A stretch of 64,000 nt of DNA from JBBQAA01 sp038276395 (GTDB lineage Bacteria > Actinomycetota > Thermoleophilia > Solirubrobacterales > Solirubrobacteraceae): positions 62,001-126,000 of the forward strand of contig JBBQAA010000074.1 of NCBI GenBank assembly GCA_038276395.1, given 5' to 3'. A program made the translations under genes and the position numbers. Of the stretch, positions 58,787 to 64,000 are shown in pieces (within the stretch, counting starts at the first letter, position 1; every line of letters begins with the position of its first letter). The notes under the pieces were generated by a model. The model made no database searches. It was not told the origin of the DNA and was given only the letters and a program-made list of their open reading frames with translations.

Positions 58787-59125
58787 ATGCGCGGGGAGAC
58801 GCCGCCCGCCGAGCGCTTCGCGGAGCTGTGCCGTGAGCACCGACTCGGCTACCAGCAGGGCCCGGACGGCCCGCGGTTTCCCCCCGTGCTCGGGGGCGGG
58901 CCGTGGGCCGACAGCGCGGGGGCCGGGACCGTGTACGCGACGACGACCGTGCGCCGCCGCGGCGAGGAGCCGCATGACCTCTCGCTGATCGAGCTCGACG
59001 AGGGCTTTCGCATGATGAGCAGGGTCGAGGGCGCCCCGCCCGCGAAGGTGCGGATCGGCCTCCGCGTCGGGCTCGCGTGGACGGGAGACAACCCGCCGCT
59101 GCCGGTCTTCCGCCTCGCCCCATGA
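58787..59125 (+). CDS. DUF35 OB-fold protein lacking the zinc ribbon cysteines
   Basis: The 112-residue protein has the DUF35 C-terminal OB-fold (GAGTVYATTTVRRRGEEPHD, LIELDEGFRMMSRVEG and IGLRVGLAWTGDN). The N-terminal region that normally holds a four-cysteine zinc ribbon is present in outline (PRFPPVLGG) but keeps only one cysteine. DUF35 proteins pair with thiolase-like partners, and here the stop overlaps the start of the thiolase-like gene (ATGA). It should be the small subunit of that complex. Confidence 0.85.
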   Translation: MRGETPPAERFAELCREHRLGYQQGPDGPRFPPVLGGGPWADSAGAGTVYATTTVRRRGEEPHDLSLIELDEGFRMMSRVEGAPPAKVRIGLRVGLAWTGDNPPLPVFRLAP

Positions 59126-60243
59126 CCGGGATCGCCATCGCGGGCGCCGCCGAGTCCGAGCTCGGCGAGGTCGGGGGCGTGCGGCCCGCCGACCTCATGG
59201 TGCAGGCCGCGCGGCGCGCGCTCGCCGACGCCGGGCTCGCGTCGGCCGAGGTCGACGGCGTCTTCGCCGCCACCTCCCAGCTCCCGATGGCGCCGCTGTC
59301 CCTGGCCGAGGAGCTCGACCTCCGCGGCGTCCGCTACACGGACGGGACGCAGATCGGCGGCTCTTCCCCGCTCGCCCACCTCGACCACGCCCGCGCGGCG
59401 ATCGGCGCCGGGCTCTGCGAGGTCGCCCTCGTGGCCTACGGCTCGACCCAGCGTTCGGCGGGCCGGGGGAGCATTCCCGCCGAGGTCTCGGACTGGGAGG
59501 CGCCCTACCGGCCGATGCTCCCCGTCGCCGCCTACGCGCTCGCCGCCGCGCGGCACATGCACGAGTTCGGCACGAGCCGGGAGGAGCTCGCCGAGGTCGC
59601 CGTCGCGGCGCGGGCGTGGGCGCGCGAGCCGGGGAACGAGCGCGCCTGGTCCCGCGGCCCGCTCAGCGTGGCCGACGTCCTCGCCTCCCCGCTCGTGTGC
59701 GACCCCCTCTCCGTGCGCGACTGCTGCCTCGTGACCGACGGCGGGGGCGCGCTCGTCGTCGTCTCCGCCGCCCGGGCGCGAACGCTCCGGCAGCCGCCCG
59801 TGCACGTGCTCGGCGTGGCGACGGCTCACTCCCACCGCCACATCTCGGCCATGCCGGACCTCGTCCGCACGGCGGCGGCGCAGTCCGGCGCGCGGGCGTT
59901 CGCGGAGGCGGGACTGTCCCCGGCGGACGTCGAGGCGGCCGAGCTCTACGACGCCTTCACGATCACCCCGATCCTGTTCCTCGAGGACCTCGGGTTCTGC
60001 GAGAAGGGCGAGGGCGGCGCGTTTGTGGCGGGCGGGCGGATCGCCCCCGGGGGTGCGCTGCCGGTGAACACGAACGGCGGCGGTCTCTCCTACGGGCACC
60101 CGGGGATGTACGGGCTGACGCTCCTCGTCGAGGCGGTGCGCCAGGTCCGCGCCGGGCGGGACGTCGTCCTCGCCCACGGCAACGGCGGCGTGCTCTCGAG
60201 CCAGTGCACGGCGCTGCTCGGGAGCGAGGCGGCGCTCTCCTGA
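59122..60243 (+). CDS. Thiolase-like protein, Ltp2/SCP-x type without the active-site cysteine
   Basis: The 373-residue protein has the thiolase fold (GIAIAGAAESELGEVGGVRP, NTNGGGLSYGHPGMYG). The position of the acylated cysteine reads GGSSPLAHL (residues 79-87), so it cannot act as a thiolase. Tyr276 in ELYDAF and Tyr324 in SYGHPG match the tyrosines implicated in Ltp2, the aldolase that cleaves steroid side-chain adducts with a DUF35 partner. A retro-aldolase acting on CoA thioesters is therefore the best guess. The substrate is not known. Confidence 0.87.
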   Translation: MTGIAIAGAAESELGEVGGVRPADLMVQAARRALADAGLASAEVDGVFAATSQLPMAPLSLAEELDLRGVRYTDGTQIGGSSPLAHLDHARAAIGAGLCEVALVAYGSTQRSAGRGSIPAEVSDWEAPYRPMLPVAAYALAAARHMHEFGTSREELAEVAVAARAWAREPGNERAWSRGPLSVADVLASPLVCDPLSVRDCCLVTDGGGALVVVSAARARTLRQPPVHVLGVATAHSHRHISAMPDLVRTAAAQSGARAFAEAGLSPADVEAAELYDAFTITPILFLEDLGFCEKGEGGAFVAGGRIAPGGALPVNTNGGGLSYGHPGMYGLTLLVEAVRQVRAGRDVVLAHGNGGVLSSQCTALLGSEAALS

Positions 60244-60249
60244 GCGGCG

Positions 60250-60741
60250 TCAGAACCCGAGCAGCGCATCCACGGCGCCCCGGGCGGCCGCGAGCCACGC
60301 GCCGTGGTCGCGCGGGTCGGCGCGCACGATCCGGAAGGGGATCTCGGAGAACGCGCACGCCCGCGTGACGGCGTCGGCGCCGCGCGCGAGCACCTCGGCG
60401 TCCACCGTGCCCGCCCCCTCGTAGACCACGCCGCGCACCGTCGTGTCGATCGTCCGCTCGAGGAGCATCGACAGGCGCGAGCCGTGGAGCGCCGCGAGCG
60501 TCTCCGGCGGGCCGGTCGCCGAGCCGAGCAGCCAGCACAGGATCGTCGTGTTGTCGAGCGCGGCGGTGAGCGTGCCGATGCGGTCGGGATCCCCGCGGAA
60601 GAACTCCGCGCCCGTGGCCTCGATCTCCGCCCGCGCCTCCTCCCGCCGCGAGGTCACGCGGAGCGCGTGGCCCTCGGCGCGCAGCGAGGCGGCGAGCGCG
60701 CGCCCGCGGCACCCGCCCGGAACGATCAGGACGCGGGCCAC
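60250..60741 (-). CDS. Rossmann-fold NAD(P)-binding-like protein
   Basis: The 163-residue protein starts VLIVPGGCRGRALAASLRAE, a dinucleotide-like loop, and continues with GDPDRIGTLTAALDNTTILC and LAALHGSRLSMLLERTIDTT. It is shorter than a full NAD(P)-dependent epimerase and lacks the YxxxK pair, so it may bind a nucleotide without oxidoreductase activity. It is convergent with the thiolase-like gene and directly follows (no gap) the small membrane protein gene. Confidence 0.75.
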   Translation of the reverse strand: MARVLIVPGGCRGRALAASLRAEGHALRVTSRREEARAEIEATGAEFFRGDPDRIGTLTAALDNTTILCWLLGSATGPPETLAALHGSRLSMLLERTIDTTVRGVVYEGAGTVDAEVLARGADAVTRACAFSEIPFRIVRADPRDHGAWLAAARGAVDALLGF

Positions 60742-61146
60742 CTACGAGTGGCGGCGCGCGACGTCGGCCTGCACGTCGGCGAGCGTGACCTCGGGCAGGC
60801 CCTTTGCCCGCCGCCGGACGTTCTTGGCCTCGAGCAGCTCCTGGAGGTCCTGCTCGTCGAGGTAGGCGTCACGCCGCTTCTGCGCCTCGGTGCGGTCGGC
60901 CAGTACCTGCTGCTGGAGGCCGTGCTCGGTCAGCTCCGCCTCGCCGCGCCGGCGCCGCCGCGAGTTGGCCGCCTCGAGCATCTGGTCGAGATCGTCGATC
61001 TCGTTGGCCACTTGGTCCTCGTAGGAGAGCGTCGGCTTCCAGTCGAGCACGTCCGCCCCCGTCCCCGGGTAGAACTTCCCGAGCAGCAGGCAGAACACGA
61101 CGAGCGCGAAGATCCCGCCGAAGATGATGAGCGCGAAGGGATCCAC
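60742..61146 (-). CDS. Small membrane-anchored helical protein
   Basis: The 134-residue protein has one N-terminal membrane helix (ALIIFGGIFALVVFCLLLGK), a FYPGTGADVLDWKPT linker and a charged helical tail with two related segments (DDLDQMLEAANSRRRRRGEA and DLQELLEAKNVRRRAKGLPE). The repeat suggests an internal duplication. The family is unnamed. I chose the GTG at 61146; an earlier start would overlap the divergent acyl-CoA dehydrogenase promoter. Confidence 0.72.
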   Translation of the reverse strand: MDPFALIIFGGIFALVVFCLLLGKFYPGTGADVLDWKPTLSYEDQVANEIDDLDQMLEAANSRRRRRGEAELTEHGLQQQVLADRTEAQKRRDAYLDEQDLQELLEAKNVRRRAKGLPEVTLADVQADVARRHS

Positions 61147-61213
61147 GGGCCGGAAGATGAAGTATGCCCGGGGGAGCAGCCGCGGAAAAGGCTCGCGTGG
61201 ATAATCCCCGCCC

Positions 61214-62368
61214 ATGGACCTGAACCTGACCGACGAGCAGGACCTCGCGCGGCGCACCGCGCGCGAGTTCGCCGACCGCGAGCTCGTCGAGCGCGCGCGC
61301 CGGAACGACCGCGACGAGCACTTCGACACGGAGCTCGTGGCGATGCTCGCCAAGAACGGCTATCTCGGGGCGATCGTGCCGCCTGAGTACGGCGGCGCCG
61401 GGCTCGACTACCTCACCTACGGCCTCATCGTCGAGGAGGTCGGGCGCGTCGACTCCGCCATGCGGACGGTCATCTCCGTCAACACCTCGCTCGTCGCCTC
61501 CTCGATCCTGCGCTGGGGAACCGAGGAGCAGAAGCGGCGCTGGCTCCCCGGGATCTGCTCCGGGGAGGCGCTCGGCTGCTTCGGGCTGACCGAGCCCGAC
61601 ACGGGCTCCGACGCGGCCAACCAGCGCACGCGGGCCCGGCGCACCGATACCGGCTGGGTCCTCTCCGGGGCCAAGATGTGGATCTCCCTCGGCAACCACG
61701 CGAAGGTGGCGATGATCTTCGCCCAGACCGACCCGGACGCCGGCCAACGCGGCCTCGCCTGCTTCCTCGTCGACACCTCCCACCCCGGCTTCGAGCCCCA
61801 GGAGGTCCACCACAAGATGGGCCTGCGCGGCGCGGACACCGCGTCGATCGCGCTCGACGACGTCGAGGTCGGCGAGGAGGACCTGCTCGGCGAGGTCGGC
61901 CAGGGCTTCAAGATCGCCATGTCCGCGCTCGACTCGGGGCGCTTCTCGGTGGCCGCCGGGTGCGTCGGAGTCTGTCAGGGCTGCGTGGAGGAGAGCGTCG
62001 CCTACGCCAAGGAACGCGAGCAGTTCGGGCGGCCGATCGCCTCCTTCCAGCTCGTCCAGGCCATGCTCGCCGAGATGGCCGTCGACGCCGAGGCGGCGCG
62101 GATGCTCACGTGGCGCGCGGCGCTGAAGAAGGACGCCGGGGAGCCCTCGACGACCGAGACCTCTATGGCCAAGCTCTTCGCCAGCGAGGCCGCCGTCCGC
62201 TGCGCCAACACGGCGATCCAGGTCCACGGCGGCGCGGGCTACGTCGACGACCACCCGGTCGAGCGCTACTTCCGCGACGTGCGGGTGACGACGCTCTACG
62301 AGGGGACCTCGCAGATCCAGAAGCTCATCATCGGCCGGGCGCTGACCGGCATCAATGCCATCGCCTGA
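61214..62368 (+). CDS. Acyl-CoA dehydrogenase
   Basis: The 384-residue flavoenzyme oxidises acyl-CoA to enoyl-CoA. It has LGCFGLTEPDTGSDAANQRT (FAD and substrate loop), the domain GAKMWISLGNHAKVAMIFAQ, REQFGRPIASFQLVQAMLAE and the C-terminal IQVHGGAGYVDDHPVERYFR followed by TTLYEGTSQIQKLIIGR, where the Glu near 363 is the catalytic base. Short or branched-chain acyl-CoA is likely. It overlaps or abuts the next gene. Confidence 0.95.
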   Translation: MDLNLTDEQDLARRTAREFADRELVERARRNDRDEHFDTELVAMLAKNGYLGAIVPPEYGGAGLDYLTYGLIVEEVGRVDSAMRTVISVNTSLVASSILRWGTEEQKRRWLPGICSGEALGCFGLTEPDTGSDAANQRTRARRTDTGWVLSGAKMWISLGNHAKVAMIFAQTDPDAGQRGLACFLVDTSHPGFEPQEVHHKMGLRGADTASIALDDVEVGEEDLLGEVGQGFKIAMSALDSGRFSVAAGCVGVCQGCVEESVAYAKEREQFGRPIASFQLVQAMLAEMAVDAEAARMLTWRAALKKDAGEPSTTETSMAKLFASEAAVRCANTAIQVHGGAGYVDDHPVERYFRDVRVTTLYEGTSQIQKLIIGRALTGINAIA

Positions 62369-62381
62369 GCCGGACCCGGTG

Positions 62382-63944
62382 ATGCCGGCCACGATCGGCG
62401 TCCTCGGGGCGGGGACGATGGGCGCCGGGATCGCCCAACTCGCGGCGCTCGCGGGGGCGCGGACGCTCGTGCACGACCCCGACCCCGGGGCGCTCGACCG
62501 GGGCCTCGCCGCCGCGCGCGCTCGGCTCGAGCGCAAGGGCGAGGGGGAGGCGGCGGCGCGGCTCGCGGCGGCGCCCGCACTCGCGGAGCTCGCGGGGTGC
62601 GGCCTCGTGATCGAAGCCGCACCGGAGCGCCTAGAGCTCAAGCGCGAGCTGTTCGGCCGGCTCGCGGAGATCGTCGCGCCCGGCTGCGTCCTTGCCACCA
62701 ACACGTCCTCGGTGCCCGTCACGGCGATCGCCTCGGCCGCGACGCGCCCCGAGCGCGTCGTCGGCATGCACTTCTTCAACCCCGCGCCGGTCATGCGCCT
62801 GCTCGAGGTCGTGGCGGGGGAGGACTCGGGCGAGCAGGCGCTCACGCTCGCCCGCACCGTCGGCCGCGCCATGGGCAAGGAGGTCATCGACGCCGCCGAC
62901 GGCCCGGGCTTTCTCGTGAACCGCTGCAACCGCCCGTTCGGGCTCGAGGCCCAGCGCCTCGTGACCGAGCGCATCGCCACGGTGGCGGAGGTCGACCGCA
63001 TATGCCGCCTGGGCGGCGGCTTTCGCATGGGCCCGTTCGAGCTCTCAGACCTCGTCGGCGTCGACACCGGCCTGGCGGTCGCCGAGTCCTTCGCCGCGCT
63101 CTCCTTCGGCGAGCCACGCTGGCGCCCGACGCCGCTCCACGCCCGGCTCGTCGCCGCCGGGCGTCACGGCCGGAAGACCGGGCGCGGCTGGTACGCCTAC
63201 CCCGAGGACGGCTCGGCGCACCGGCCCGAGGACCCCGACCCGGCGGCGCCCGGCGGCGGCGAGGGCCGCCTGCTGCTCGTGACCGACGGCCCGCCGGTGG
63301 CGGCGGAGCTGCTCGCCCGCGCGGCCGCGGCGGGCTGGGATGCCCGGCCCGCCGCGGAGGCCGAGGGGACGGTCCCCCACCTGATCCTCGACTGCGCGGG
63401 CGGGGAGGACGCGGGCGGGGAGGCCCTCCAGGGCGGCCCGCAGGCGATCCTGTGCGCCGCCGGCTCGCTCGCCACGCTCGATCCGGGCGGCGGCGCGGCC
63501 GGCTTTCATCTCCTCCCCCCGCTCGGCGAAGCGGGCGGCCTGGCCGAGCTGACCCGCGGCCCGGACTCCCACCCGGCGGCGCTCGCGCGCACCGAGGAGC
63601 TGTTCACGAGCCTCGGGTTCCACACCGCGTGGGTCGGCGACGCGCCCGGGCTCGTCCTCGGCCGGATCCTCGCCCAGGTCGTCAACGAGTGCGCCTTCGC
63701 GCTCGGCGAGGGGGTCGGCGAAGCCGAGGCCATCGACCTCGGGATGCGGCTCGGGTTGAACTACCCGCGCGGCCCGCTGCACTGGGCCGACGCGATCGGC
63801 CTCGACCACGTGCTGGCGATCCTCGACGGCCTGTGGGAGGAGTACCGCGAGGAGCGCTTCCGCCCCGCGCCCGAGCTGCGCCGCCGCGTGCTCTCCGGGC
63901 GGCTCGGCGCCGCCGTGGGCGAGGGCTTTCACCTCCACGCCTGA
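62382..63944 (+). CDS. 3-hydroxyacyl-CoA dehydrogenase (duplicated C-terminal domain)
   Basis: The 520-residue enzyme has an NAD-binding domain (IGVLGAGTMGAGIAQLAALA), the catalytic histidine in GMHFFNPAPVMRLLEVV near residue 129, a first C-terminal domain (PGFLVNRCNRPFGLEAQRLV) and, after a spacer, a second one (PGLVLGRILAQVVNECAFAL, LGLNYPRGPLHWADAIGLDH). This two-copy layout is that of PaaH-type enzymes for beta-oxidation or phenylacetate catabolism. The ATG at 62382 gives the usual start; an upstream ATG at 62355 would overlap the dehydrogenase gene. Confidence 0.92.
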   Translation: MPATIGVLGAGTMGAGIAQLAALAGARTLVHDPDPGALDRGLAAARARLERKGEGEAAARLAAAPALAELAGCGLVIEAAPERLELKRELFGRLAEIVAPGCVLATNTSSVPVTAIASAATRPERVVGMHFFNPAPVMRLLEVVAGEDSGEQALTLARTVGRAMGKEVIDAADGPGFLVNRCNRPFGLEAQRLVTERIATVAEVDRICRLGGGFRMGPFELSDLVGVDTGLAVAESFAALSFGEPRWRPTPLHARLVAAGRHGRKTGRGWYAYPEDGSAHRPEDPDPAAPGGGEGRLLLVTDGPPVAAELLARAAAAGWDARPAAEAEGTVPHLILDCAGGEDAGGEALQGGPQAILCAAGSLATLDPGGGAAGFHLLPPLGEAGGLAELTRGPDSHPAALARTEELFTSLGFHTAWVGDAPGLVLGRILAQVVNECAFALGEGVGEAEAIDLGMRLGLNYPRGPLHWADAIGLDHVLAILDGLWEEYREERFRPAPELRRRVLSGRLGAAVGEGFHLHA

Positions 63945-64000
63945 GGACCTTCCCGGCACCGCGGCGGGCGCCGGGGGACGGCGCTCAGCCTCTCGCCGGG

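Noticed and set aside
1..64000. CRISPR array, prophage, transposase or rRNA operon
   Set aside because: I found no regularly spaced repeats, no phage structural or integrase genes, no transposase motifs and no rRNA sequence.

Overview
The window is very GC-rich, uses GTG and TTG starts freely, and packs its genes into long co-directional runs whose stop and start codons overlap (ATGA, GTGA, TGATG). Gene content and order (obgE-proB-proA-nadD-rsfS, rplU-rpmA beside an RNase E/G gene, mreBCD-mrdA-rodA, valS-folC-ndk, tig-clpP-clpX) point to a chromosomal segment of an actinobacterium. Thermoleophilia (Solirubrobacterales-like) is my inference from family resemblance; there is no rRNA here to confirm it.

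Layout. 1-8.8 kb: murJ (cut by the left edge) diverges from rpsT. Then come holA, comEC and comEA (DNA polymerase clamp loader and DNA uptake), a SLOG-fold protein and leuS. 8.9-10.2 kb: a coiled-coil protein, then a tRNA-Ala(GGC) flanked by a broken Phd-type antitoxin and a multiply frameshifted PD-(D/E)XK endonuclease-like gene. 10.2-25.1 kb: the core run rsfS/nadD/proA/proB/obgE, interrupted before rpmA/rplU by a chloroperoxidase-like hydrolase and a divergent SDR, then rng, rodA, mrdA, mreD, mreC and mreB for cell elongation. 25.3-28.4 kb: maf, diverging from an MprF-like DUF2156 membrane protein and an alpha/beta hydrolase. 28.6-33.5 kb: ndk, a zinc-ribbon membrane protein, a 40-residue membrane ORF, folC and valS. 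33.5-34.4 kb: an XRE regulator/nucleotidyltransferase pair with two palindromes upstream, between valS and clpX. 34.6-38.0 kb: clpX, clpP, tig. 38.3-43.7 kb: a two-component system, a two-propeller lipoprotein and a YcaQ-like glycosylase. 43.7-49.7 kb: a minus-strand run of envelope and metal proteins (L,D-transpeptidase, two ferritin-like proteins, a cupredoxin lipoprotein), a spermidine-synthase-like membrane protein and a trans-sulfuration enzyme. 49.7-53.5 kb: an accessory zone with decayed fragments, an ArsR/CDF metal-efflux pair, a multicopper-oxidase pseudogene, tRNA-His, tRNA-Arg, tRNA-Pro and a MazF/RHH toxin-antitoxin pair. 53.5-64 kb: a DMT transporter, DUF1015, OsmC and NUDIX proteins, a frameshifted flavodoxin-like reductase, a rhodanese, and a fatty acid or steroid-type acyl-CoA group (DUF35 protein, Cys-less thiolase-like protein, acyl-CoA dehydrogenase, 3-hydroxyacyl-CoA dehydrogenase).

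The housekeeping blocks are ordinary. The interesting places are the gaps between them: the tRNA-Ala locus at 9.5-10.2 kb, the XRE/nucleotidyltransferase pair at 33.5-34.4 kb and the 49.7-53.5 kb zone all look like insertion-and-decay hotspots next to tRNAs or inside conserved gene order. I found no convincing wholly new system. The best candidates for follow-up are the XRE/nucleotidyltransferase pair and the tRNA-Ala-overlapping endonuclease remnant.
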